Shown here one piece after another: positions 13,825 to 23,639 of a stretch of 64,000 nucleotides of DNA. The stretch is from Neoechinorhynchus agilis (taxonomy: Eukaryota > Acanthocephala). The stretch's first letter is position 1; each line of letters opens with the position of its first letter. The translations under genes and the position numbers were made by a program. Location: the NCBI GenBank assembly GCA_051530055.1, contig CM121343.1, positions 248,001-312,000 on the forward strand, in the 5' to 3' direction. The notes beneath the pieces are model-generated. The model searched no databases. It had not been told where the DNA came from and worked only from the letters and a program-made list of their open reading frames with translations.

Positions 13825-14115
13825 TCAAATCCTGTTAATACAACCGTATAGCAAGCCCACAATGGAATCTACTTCGGCACATACGGCGTCCAATGATCTT
13901 AAACTCGTCCTAACTTCAACAGCCGCTTGAAGCGCACGGTTGTACGCACTCTCGTCCAGCCTTCGATTCGGTCTAGCAGTGTCTATATCCGTAACGGCGG
14001 CACGCTCAAGATCCGATAACTGTTTTTCCAATTTGTCTTGTCTTCGAATGAGATCGGCACGATTACCAGAAATATCAGACGGAACGATAGTGTCATCCGG
14101 TCCAGGAAGATATCT
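13825..14115 (-). pseudogene. Isolated coding-like exon or gene fragment (unidentified)
   Basis: From a possible acceptor (GTTAG at 14,116-14,120) an open frame of about 96 residues runs to a stop at 13,825. It looks like real protein: PGPDDTIVPSDISGN, then a charged helical segment (LIRRQDKLEKQLSDLERAA), ARPNRRLDESAYNRALQAA, and a short hydrophobic end. I do not recognise the family. It is flanked on both sides by repeat-family-A pieces, and a roughly 25-bp sequence (CGACCGAATGTAATC...) occurs on both sides (13,608 and 14,122). It may be the last exon of a small gene or a host exon trapped among repeats. Confidence 0.4.
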
Positions 14116-14299
14116 CTAACCATTCGACCGAATGTAATCTTCAATATAATAGAACTTTTCCTGAAGCGTTTTAGGCTACCAAACAAAATCTAATAAACCA
14201 AAATCAACTAACCGACCAAAAACAACACAAAAACGAAACAACCTTCAAGATCTGTTTGGACATCAAAATTTAAATTAATATGAACGGGAGGAAAGACCC

Positions 14300-14400
14300 A
14301 ACCTAACAATCTTTCCTACGAGTTCGAGTGCTAATGAGTACCCAAAGATACATGAGTCCTTTGCTTTGTTAACTAACAAATAAACGTTCCGGAGAATCGG
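14300..14400 (+). repeat. Partial copy of repeat family A
   Basis: It contains the GAGTTCGAGTG, GTACCCAAAGATACATGAGTCC and CAAATAAACG blocks seen at 13,335-13,400. A further fragment (AATAACACGTTTATT, inverted) lies at 14,560-14,600. The remainder of 14,116-14,755 holds nothing else I recognise. Confidence 0.6.
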
Positions 14401-14754
14401 AAAATTCGAATAAATGTGACAAAGAACGCTTTGATAAAGTTCAACAAGAACTCATTCTTTAATTAAAGCATTTTGCCGTTTGAATTGGTGGTTTTTGTGC
14501 CGCCCATCCATGACTATCGCCAAAATTTAACAGGCACACTTTGGCTAGTCCATTATAATAATAACACGTTTATTGGTAAATTGGGTCCTCATAAGCGGTC
14601 TTAAAACATTCTCACAGCATCGCCATTTTCATCCTTCCTCGCATTCATGCAAGCGAAGAAATTAAACTATTCTCGCAGCCAAAATATTCGTGTTTTTATA
14701 GGACGGAAAAAATTGAAGTGGTTTAACATCTTTATGTGTGGCTTAGTCGGTTGC

Positions 14755-15068
14755 TTCATTTTATCGATAAGTGTAAAATTACACGGCTAAATTATGGGTA
14801 CACACCGTCGTGGTCAAATGGACCAAGAGCTCCTGATCCCAGTTTAAATGGGTCAAAGGGTTCGAATTCACAATCACTGATGACTCACAACCAAAGGGGA
14901 CGAAATACCTCGTTGAACGGAAGAGGAAACTCACTGATAAGTCCCGTATCCTTGGGGGAGGTATCTGAGAATCCGGACGGGGATTGGGTATTGGGCGGAC
15001 TGTATGTACCCATAATTCAGCCGTGTATGAGTAAAAAAGGATAATCTTATACTTATCGATAAAATGAA
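14755..15068 (+). mobile_element. tRNA-derived SINE body inside terminal inverted repeats
   Basis: The outer ends are inverted repeats of about 50 bp (TTCATTTTATCGATAAGTG... and its complement at 15,050-15,068; ACACGGCTAAATTATGGGTA against the complement at 15,005-15,025). Inside, 14,811-14,870 resembles a tRNA-Leu/Ser-like head: A-box-like TGGTCAAATGGACC and B box GGTTCGAATTC. The body (CAAAGGGGACGAAATACCTC, then GAACGGAAGAGGAAACTCA, then GAGGTATCTGAGAAT) recurs at 42.4, 56.7, 57.5 and 63.6-63.8 kb. It is a SINE family with pol III-type internal promoter remains. Confidence 0.7.
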
Positions 15069-15117
15069 CAAGTTTATTTATTGAATGTGGTTGTGTCTTT
15101 ATTAAGGTTGTTTCGCA

Positions 15118-15192
15118 ACGGGGCAATGTTGCCAGCGTGATGGCGACGGTCGAGGAAGGACAAAAGCTAGAATTCGGCGGGAGGTGGTGAGT
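15118..15192 (+). mobile_element. LINE 3' end (C-terminal codons plus start of UTR)
   Basis: The frame CAACGGGGCAATGTTGCC... reads QRGNVASVMATVEEGQKLEF-GGRW-stop. The same end is found at 35.1-35.2 kb (minus, nearly identical over about 118 bp), at 36.16-36.21 kb (plus) and, further 5' in the ORF, at 47.98-48.12 kb. The similarity continues about 40 bp past the stop, into the 3' untranslated part (to about 15,235). Confidence 0.65.
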
Positions 15193-15248
15193 GTGTTAAT
15201 TGTCGAGAGATGAAGATTGATTGAATTTCAGAAGTTTGCTACTTAAAC

Positions 15249-15543
15249 AATTGTTTCAATTTCACCTAGCGATATTCACTCAGAAAATTGATTTATATTG
15301 AAAATTTTCGGCCTTTTCGTTGGCCTTCTTCAGTCAGATCTAGAATGCTTGTAAGTTTTTAAATATGAACACATATTTAAAAACTTACAAACACTAACAC
15401 ATATTTAAAAACTTACAAGAGACAGACTAACACTTTAAAAACTTACAAGCATTCTAGATCTGACTGAAGAAGGCCAACGAAAAGGCCGAAAATTTTCAAA
15501 TAAATATTTTTGGGAATATCGCTAGGTGAAATTGAAACAATAA
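15249..15543. mobile_element. Foldback element, family F2 (copy 1)
   Basis: Arms of about 110-130 bp are reverse complements: TTTCAATTTCACCTAGCGATATTC... at 15,257 matches the complement ending at 15,538, and TCAGATCTAGAATGCTTGTAAG matches its complement at 15,440-15,465. Each arm carries the CTGAAGAA-GGCC-loop-GGCC-GAAAATTTTC motif (15,301-15,335 and 15,464-15,498). The centre holds short direct repeats of AAAAACTTACAAG. No ORF. Confidence 0.85.
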
Positions 15544-15571
15544 TGATTAATTTCTTTACATTAAACAATTA

Positions 15572-15733
15572 CAGTTTCAGTTTCAATTAGCGATGTTTGG
15601 TTGAAAATTTTCGGCCTTTTCGTTGACCTTCTTCAGTCGCGGATAAAACACTTTAACAATTGACTGAAGAAGGCCAACGAAAAGGCCGAAAATTTTCAAG
15701 CAAACATCGCTAATTGAAACTGAAACTATAATA
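15572..15733. mobile_element. Foldback element, family F2 (copy 2)
   Basis: Arms of about 70 bp (CAGTTTCAGTTTCAATTAGCG..., complement ending at 15,728) flank a roughly 25-bp centre. Each arm contains the same CTGAAGAA-stem-GAAAATTTTC motif as copy 1, but the outer ends differ (TTAGCGATGTTTG versus CTAGCGATATTC), so the two adjacent copies are related and not simple duplicates. Confidence 0.85.
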
Positions 15734-15739
15734 ATTTCT

Positions 15740-16264
15740 TTACATTAACCAATTACTTCACTTTTTTCGGCCATATAAAAACATGAACAATTCAATCTTC
15801 AAATACAAAAATATTCGCATCGACGCCGACTAGAGTGGACGTGTGAACAAAGAATTCTTTAAGAATCCAATATCTATTGTTGTTGCGAGAAATTCTCCTT
15901 TGAATTTTGAATGTGACATTAGTTAAACCCAAATATAGAATTTACTGTGGAATTCACTATCAAAAAGTCACCGCAAAAATGCTAGAATTTAGAAGTGTTA
16001 TTTAGGTCTTCTCCCGATAAAGGATTTTTTATTAAATACGTTTCGGAAACCACGTTACCAGAACGTCTCTGATAAACTGTTTACCGGATGAAGATTTCTA
16101 AACAATAATTCTAAACACAAAAGCCGGCAATTGCTCACATATGGGCATGCCAAAATTTCTTCTCAAGGGCGTTCTCGATTCTACGGACAATATATTTTTC
16201 CCGGTAAAAACACTCAACAAAACTCAATTTAATTACAATTACACAGGCGCTTTAATTTTATCCG
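15740..16264. other. Downstream flank of the cadherin gene, no gene seen
   Basis: AT-rich sequence with no open frame or repeat that I can support; it begins at the end of the foldback elements and ends at the cadherin stop codon. Some of it is likely the cadherin 3' untranslated region. Confidence 0.4.
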
Positions 16265-18544
16265 CTAAACGATCCACTCTTTTGATATAAACAAAGCTGT
16301 GACCGCATTTGACGGTAGTTCTTTGCATTTATGTCCTTTTGGATAAATACGGCAAAGCATATCTGTTGATTGTTCGTCAACGGTGATTACGGATTTAGAT
16401 TCTCCGAGTGTGGGAGCATTTAAGATTGGAGCTTTGTTTCCCATGCCAACTGATGTACAGGAGTGCGCTCGGCTCTGATCCGCGTTAGTGGCTAAAAACG
16501 AAACTAAATGCACTGTCCTGAATAGAAATCGCTTACAATTGCTACAAACACTTAGTTCTGAAGATTCGAGACGGGTGCGTTGAGGTTCCTAAAAGATGCG
16601 GGTGAAGTTTAAAAGTTTGGAGCTTACCAGGTCTTCTCGGTAATAATTTGAATGTTTTGAGCTTCGATTGCAGAATGTATAACAGGCTCCGATCGCTGTA
16701 AGAAATACAAAGAAGGGTGGTAGCGCGAACAAAAATATATCGCTTTTATCAACATAGATTTTGAATTCATTTTTCCATCCGAATTTGCATTTGAGTCGTC
16801 TATGGGATTTATAAGATATTTGAAATACAGTGGTTTCACCTTGTGATGCAAGTTTCTGAAGTGCCTCTAAACTATGTCCATAGACCATTCCATTTTGGTC
16901 AACATCCATTTCTATTAAATCACTTGGACGATACTTGCAGTTTGTAGAGCAGTTTTCGTCGTAGAGCCATGCAATTACTGGTTTGATTTGTGCGCTCGTG
17001 TAGATTTCCTCACACCACATCGATTGCCAATCTTTAGTTTCAAAAGTGACGATATCCGTAGCCGTAATATTGATCAGCATCGGCAATGGTACTTCGTTTT
17101 TGGACTTGCTAACGCGTATTTTCACGGTTGCATTGGATCGGTAATAGGGCGGCGTCCGGTTTTCGGCTACTAATGTTAAATTGATATCGCTTCGACGATT
17201 CCAATTTATGCAGTTTGTTTTCAAGTACAAAAGGGGTTTTTCAGTCCGTGTTAACCCAAAACAATGAGCAAATGCCGATACCATAATTTTGAGATCAATT
17301 ACCGCGTTTTCACCTTTGTCTAAGTCGTATATAAAGACTTGCCCGATAACGCGATTGAGAAGTTCGCCCTTGGGTGGCGCTAGGTGGAAAATGTACGATT
17401 GGTTGCTGAACAAAGGAGGATTATCGTTTTCGTCTTCGATAGTAATCTTAACCAAAAGATTCGCTGACATTCCGTTTTCATGATCAGTAGCTGATACATT
17501 TATCTCATAAGTTTCTCTTTGTTCGCGGTCAAATGACTTGAGTGCATAAAGCGTCCCTTGATTCCTATCGATAAAAAAATCACAACTGCCAATTAAGGAA
17601 TAAACAATCGGACCGCCTGTGAGATCCGGGTCTGTTGCCAACAATTGAGTTATAGGAGTATTAATTTCACGATTTTCATGTACACTGACGAATTTTATGG
17701 CTTCATTGAATTCGGGACCGCAGTCATTTTCGTCTAGGATGTTAAGCTTCATTTCTATATCCTGCCAAAGAACCGAGGTTCCATGATCAACTGCAGTCAG
17801 CTTTAAAGGTACACAATTTTCGATTTCTCGATCGATTGGAATAGTTAGTCGCATGGTATAAATAGTAAAATGTGGTTGTCTTTCCGTAAGTTTTAGCTCA
17901 AACCGCGTGTCATTAACAAATAAGTTAGTTTCTCCATTGATTCCCGAGTCCATATCGGATATTTGGAAAATAGCGACCTCGATGTCAATGTTCTCTTTTA
18001 GCGAGAACTCTTGACTTGAAAAATCAGTATACCATTGTGTTTGTTTTTCTCGTCCGGTCGGATCAAACAACATAGTAGTGATTCCATCATTCCATGACAG
18101 GAGTCGAATGCATGGTATGTTATCATTTTGATCCAAAATGTTGATAACCAGTTCTGCGAATGCGTATGTTGGGGTTGAGGATGACCTTAGAGCTATAAGC
18201 CGCAGACGATAGCCTTTACGTTTCTCAAAATCAATCAAATGGCTGTTCACAACGGTCAAGGTTCCATTTTTCTCATTGATTTTAAATATATCCAAAGCAT
18301 CGCCGGTTTCAATTTGAGATAACAAGTCCATTTCATAACGGACATCGATCCCTGGCCGACTATTGGTAGACACATTAAGAAGTGGCTGCTGATAGACCGT
18401 ATTTTCGGTGACATTGATCGCGTAGACAGGACTCTCAAATCGGAAATCATTAAATACTGGCGTCATGGAAAAAAGATGGATCATGAATACAATAATCGAT
18501 GCAGTGTTGATTATGTGCATCTGTAGTTGTGGGCTAACAATCAT
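16265..18544 (-). CDS. Short cadherin-family membrane protein
   Basis: A calcium-dependent adhesion protein of about 746 residues in two exons. Exon 1 runs 18,544-16,628 and exon 2 16,588-16,265, separated by a 39-nt intron (GTAAGC...TTTTAG) that keeps the frame (YREDL-EPQRTRLESS). The ATG at 18,544 gives a signal peptide (hydrophobic core NTASIIVFMIHLF). About five extracellular cadherin repeats follow, recognisable by their calcium-site motifs DQNDNIP, DENDCGPEF and DENDNPPLF, and by ATDPD and ATDHENG. A transmembrane helix (FLFALPPFFVFLTAIGACY) is followed by a roughly 125-residue cytoplasmic tail with no catenin-binding motif that I recognise. It is protocadherin-like in size and lacks EGF or laminin-G domains. 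The next coding sequence upstream on this strand is far away. Confidence 0.88.
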
Positions 18545-19768
18545 TCCAGGAAGTGTTAAGAATATCACAATCGGTTAGGCCGAGTGGAGGCAGGTTCTTT
18601 GTATTTTTCCGACTAGATTGCTATAAAAATGATCGTTACTAAATATTGGAGAAAGGCAGAAGCACCTATTGATAAGGTAATGTTGATTGCATGATGTCCA
18701 CTGGGGGGGGTTGAGACGGGCGATTATGCGATTGGACAAGTGGGCGGACTTTTCCCGAGAAAGCGCTGAAGAAGATAAGGAACCATAATTATGCTTATAA
18801 CGTGCAAAATAATGAACATGGAGTCCGGTAAGATGATATCCCAGGGAGAGATTCACTGGGAAGAGTTTTTACAGACACTAAATTGTCGTCCTGATCCAAT
18901 TCACCTGTTTTGATCCCTCTCGAGAGAGAGTGTGGATTTCGGCGGCGGCGGCGGAGACGGTGGTAGCTGCACGGATTGGACATTTCAGGGAATAGAAGAC
19001 GAGGGAGCACCTGGTAGTTATTCAAAAGAGCATTGCATGTTGCTATTGGATTTCACTTAGAGTCCAGACAGTAAAGAACGGCAGTAGGCGCCCGAAGCAT
19101 CTACAGATGCTCTACAATCAGATTGACCACCCGCAGATCGTTCGCAATTACCTTCCTTAACCACAATTGGAACTGCGCAGTCCTTCTCTCTTAAATCAAC
19201 ATTTAATTTAAAACGGTCGATTGCGCTTTAACGCGGAACTTCGTCCTCAATTACGTACGATGATGTTATTGAATTGCAATTCGATTTGTACTCGTAACAG
19301 CTATTGAGGCTGCCATCCACAAGGTGCCAAAAGTGATCGCCTTTTGGCCAACACATTCAATAAGTATCTATTTTATTAGAGAAATGCTCATGAATGCAGC
19401 CGAATGTTTGTTTTCAATGAGAAATTCATACGCGCACATTGCACTCTTAAGGACATACAATAACATTATCTTATTATTCTCACTCTAGAAATCCAGTCTA
19501 CTTTGATTGATTAGTTCGACCTGAGAATTGCATGGGAAACATCATATTGATGTTAGTTCTGCTAGGCTCTCGTTTTGAATAATAATCAAAAACCACCTAC
19601 GTACTCAACTCTAAACAATCAGTTCATCCTTTGTCCATCGTCCTTGTAACTTCTTCGCTACAAAATATCCAATTATAAAATTAGATTTAGGGTTCAACTT
19701 CTCAACAAAGACGCTCGCAAAACCGCTTTAAAAATAAGAAAACGTCTCCATAGTTTAAAATAAATTAT
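18545..19768. other. Upstream region of the cadherin gene
   Basis: No gene supported. It holds a G run at about 18,700, a short (CGG)n tract near 18,945 and AT-rich sequence. Short open frames of 70-90 codons here show no recognisable protein. It probably contains the cadherin promoter and 5' untranslated sequence. Confidence 0.4.
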
Positions 19769-19769
19769 A

Positions 19770-21680
19770 ACAGAATTATTGGCATTTTGTTTGCTTTTTC
19801 GAAAATGTTTTTATTTGAATGGCAACGGCACTGAAATATAAAATGGTCGGCGCTTTTGGACATCAACTTTTGTACAAATGGCTAAAAACAATTATAAAAA
19901 ACAAGGAAATGTCTCTTTTTGTAATTTGAATAAAATTATAACTGAATTTTTGGTATTTTTTTTGTAAACGTTTGTGTTTGAATGGCAATGGAACTTTTAT
20001 ATTAAATGGTCGGTTGTATGAGGCGTGAGTTTTAATAATAATGATCGGCCGTATTGGACATCAACTTTTGTACAAATGGCTAAAAACAATTCTAAAAAAC
20101 AAGAAAATGTCTCTTTTTGTAGTTCAAATAAAATTATAACAAAATTATTGGCATTTTGTTTGTTTTTTTCAAAAAAGTTTCTATTTGAATGGCAACGGCA
20201 CTGAAATATAAAATGGTCGGCGCTTTTGGACATCAACTTTTGTACAAATGGCTAAAAACAATTCTAAAAAACAAGAAAATGTCTCTTTTTGTAGTTCAAA
20301 TAAAATTACAACAGAATTATTGGCATTTTGTTTGTTTTTTCGAAAAAGTTTTATTTGAATGGCAACGGCACTGAAATATAAAATGGTCGGCGGTTTTGGC
20401 ATCAACTTTTGTACAAATGGCTAAAAACAATTCTAAAAAACAAGAAAATGTCTCTTTTTGTAGTTCAAATAAAATTACAACAGAATTATTGGCATTTTGT
20501 TTGTTTTTTCGAAAAGGTTTCTATTTGAATGGCAACGGCACTGAAATATAAAATGGTCGGCGGTATTGGACATCAACTTTTGTACAAATGGCTAAAAACA
20601 ATTCTAAAAAACAAGAAAATGTCTCTTTTTGTAGTTCAAATAAAATTAAAACAGAATTTTTGGCATTTTGTTTTTTTCGAAAAAGTTTCTATTTGAATGG
20701 CAACGGCACTGAAATATAAAATGGTCGGCGCTTTTGGACATCAACTTTTTAACAAATGGCTAAAAACAATTCTAAAAAACAAGAAAATGTCTCTTTTTGT
20801 AGTTCAAATAAAATTACAACAGAATTATTGGCATTTTGTTTGTTTTTTCGAAAAGGTTTCTATTTGAATGGCAACGACACTGAAATATAAAATGGTCGGC
20901 GGTATTGGACATCAACTTTTGTACAAATGGCTAAAAACAATTCTAAAAAACAAGAAAATGTCTCTTTTTGTAGTTCAAATAAAATTATAACAGAATTATT
21001 GGCATTTTGTTTGTTTTTTCGAAAAGGTTTCTATTTGAATGGCAACGGCACTGAAATATAAAATGGTCGGCGGTATTGGACATCAACTTTTGTACAAATG
21101 GCTAAAAACAATTCTAAAACAAGAAAATGTCTCTTTTTGTAGTTCAAATAAAATTACAACAGAATTATTGGCATTTTGTTTGTTTTTCGAGTTTTATTTG
21201 AATGGCAACGGCACTGAAATATAAAATGGTCGGCGGTATTGGACATCAACTTTTGTACAAATGGCTAAAAACAATTCTTAAAAACAAGAAAATGTCTCTT
21301 TTTGTAGTTCAAATAAAATTACAACAGAATTATTGGCATTTTGTTTGTTTTTCGAAAAGGTTTCTATTTGAATGGCAACGGCACTGAAATATAAAATGGT
21401 CGGCGGTATTGGACATCAACTTTTGTACAAATGGCTAAAAACAATTCTAAAAAAAAGAAAATGTCTCTTTTTGTAGTTCAAATAAAACTATAACAGAATT
21501 ATTGGAATTTTGTTTTTTTTCGAAAAAGTATTTATTTGAATGGCAACGGCACTGAAATATAAAATGGTCGGCGGTTTTGTACATCAACTTTTGAACAAAT
21601 GGTTAAAAACTATTGGAAAAAAACAAGCAAATGTCTCCTTTTTTAGTTTAAATAAAATTATAACAGAATTTTTGGACTTT
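19770..21680. repeat. Satellite array, ~170-bp monomer, ~11 copies
   Basis: The block ATGGCAACGGCACTGAAATA starts at 19,819, 20,189, 20,359, 20,529, 20,697, 21,039, 21,202, 21,372 and 21,540, with slightly changed copies at 19,982 and 20,868. Most spacings are 163-171 bp; the 19,982-20,189 interval is longer through an insertion. Other shared blocks are AAATGGCTAAAAACAATTCT and AATGTCTCTTTTTGTAGTTC. The end copies are most diverged, as expected for an array homogenised from the middle. The roughly 61-codon open frame in each monomer (MATALKYKM...) is judged non-coding. Confidence 0.95.
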
Positions 21681-21683
21681 TTT

Positions 21684-21768
21684 AACCTCGTCGGGTTCAT
21701 CACTAGTTTGTTAGAAATAGACGATCGTAATCATTTCTAACAAACAAACTGATGATGACCCCATATCA
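21684..21768. mobile_element. Foldback family F1 fragment at the satellite edge
   Basis: AACCTCGTCGGGTTCATCA then AGTTTGTTAG face CTAACAAACAAACTGATGAT, with an inner inverted GTTAGAAATAG/ATTTCTAAC. It is a shortened copy of the element at 12.6 and 31.8 kb, directly abutting the 170-bp array. Confidence 0.7.
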
Positions 21769-21779
21769 TGGGCATTAAC

Positions 21780-22500
21780 GAAATAGCGAAATGCTTCTGG
21801 TGCGTTATTTCTAACTACTTTGAGCAAATTTGCTCGGTGAACTGTATTGAATGCATTTTTGGAATCACATCTCAAGATCACTCACGGCTTTGAGTTTCCG
21901 CTGATTAACGTACGGAGTGAATGAACAATCGCCTCTGCGCCACAAAATCTACAGCAACCTAACTGAGTCGACGTAGCTGCATCCCTACTTTTTCAGCGAT
22001 CCTTTTATTTAAAATTTTTGCTGTTAAGCGGCGCAGAGTTGTTCGAATTGCAATGCGACGAATCCCACCTTAATTTTTCGCGTGCCAATGCATCTCCAAG
22101 GGACTGAGCGTTCTCGGGAGGAAAATCCAGTCCAAAAGCACGATTTCGTTCTTAAGGATATTTTATTGATCTCGCTCATTAGTGTTTTTCTAGATGAGTA
22201 AGTTATTGTAAGAGGGATGAGAATCGTTTTCTGTGGATTTATGGTTTCATCGATTTCATTGTAGACTTTGGAATATTCAGAAACCTTTGTATGTGTTCCA
22301 TTAAAATGGGATTATGTGTTTTGATTTGTTTATGTTCTTAAATATGCAAATCATGATTAACATGAAGAGCGTTGGGGAGAGAAGTGAACCCTGAGGGACA
22401 GCGGACTTAGTGTAGAAACAAGTTCGGTCAGGATCAACTTCATATTAAAAAGATTTTGTTTTTAGAGTGGCCCTTAGCATACCGTGTGAAGATTGCGCCA
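21780..22500 (-). mobile_element. Two decayed LINE reverse-transcriptase fragments
   Basis: On the minus strand, 22,430-22,330 reads SAVPQGSLLSPTLFMLIM, the motif B region of a non-LTR reverse transcriptase, followed near 22,250 by NPQKTILIPL. Then 22,080-21,810 reads GGIRRIAIRTTLRRLTAK, RIAEKVGMQLR, GAEAIVHSLRTL and, after a frame change, DSKNAFNTVHRANLLKVV, the finger and motif A region. In an intact enzyme the second block precedes the first, so these are two separate LINE pieces lying in the wrong order. Both frames are interrupted by stops and frame changes. Confidence 0.7.
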
Positions 22501-23620
22501 TATCCTAAATAGGACAAACTAACAGTCTCTGCCGCAGAATCTATTAACATAATTTATGCACTCAGGAGAAGTGATGCGAACTCAGCGATAGTCAATCAAC
22601 TTTGACAATGTCAATGTTTTATTCCGTAGCGACAATCGATACGTTCGTGTTATCGCTGAGTCGATTTTTATTAAACAATATGATACAATGGAAGGCAATA
22701 AGGCGGACTATGTACTCAAAATGAGTATTCCAATCACTTAAAACACTTTCCTACCCCTTTTAGACATCCTGGAGAAGACTTACAAGGGAGTCGAAATATT
22801 GACCCTTTTACTTTGAATAATTTAATAAATTTCGTCAAATCGGGGAAAACATGTATCCTTCGATTTTCACAATTGTGAAAGGATGGGAATTTTGGTATGT
22901 GTACTAAATGGTTGTAAAAGAAGGGTTTAAAAGCCTTGAGATAGTTGGTGTAGTCTCCTATCCGTGTCCCAAAAGAGGAGGTTTCTTATTTGGGTATTAA
23001 TAAAAAAAGAGGTCTTGAGTGGGTTAATGTATATGTTTGTAATGAGAAACGTGGGCCCAAGAAAGGAAGAGAGCGAATAGAAGGACTTTTATGTCATGAA
23101 CAAGCAGAAATTGTCCAATCTTCAAACATCGTTGGGATCTGCTGGTGTTTTGAGGAACTGATACAAATAAAAAAAGTTAAAAGGCACCCAAATAGACGGT
23201 GACGAAATTGGTCAAAGTAAAGCCTCCTTTATTAATTTGTTATTTATGAACACTAAATGCTATTTGAAGAGACTAATATCCTCACTCGTAGCCTGATTTC
23301 TTAGCAATTAATACCTTCTATACTTTCACTTACAGGATAGACTGAATATTCTATCTCGTAACTGATTACTTTGTTCAATAATCCGATTAAATGTCTTTAG
23401 GAACCGAATTAAGTATAAAATCGGGAATATCTTGGAGTCAATGCCTTTCAAACCCAAAACTACGAAACGCACCATTCATGGATACTAGCACGTTCTTGCA
23501 GCCAATAGGAAACTGAGCATTCGGATAGATAAACCTGCGTTTCATTTTTCGATGCGGTGAACATCACAAAAATGGAATCGCAAATTGGTAAGTGGGCGCG
23601 ATAGAGGAAGGCGGGCCGAT
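22500..23620. other. Non-coding stretch between LINE debris and satellite
   Basis: It contains one inverted pair (ACTCAGCGATA at 22,582 and TATCGCTGAGT near 22,655) around a region that may be a small element. A 70-codon open frame at 22,990-23,202 has no recognisable family and looks accidental. Nothing else is supported. Confidence 0.4.
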
Positions 23621-23639
23621 TCCAGGGATATTCCCTATC

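Noticed and set aside
15464-15498. Complete hammerhead ribozyme
   Set aside because: The CTGAAGA and GAAA core parts are there, but one extra base separates the core from helix II and no cleavage-site helix III or I was found, so only resemblance is claimed.
18575-19025. Overlapping 76- and 93-codon ORFs upstream of the cadherin
   Set aside because: They depend on a (CGG)n tract and basic low-complexity sequence, and lie where the cadherin 5' untranslated region should be.
21039-21740. Series of similar 61-66 codon ORFs (MATALKYKM...)
   Set aside because: They are a by-product of the 170-bp satellite repeat; stops and frame-changing indels between units show no protein constraint.
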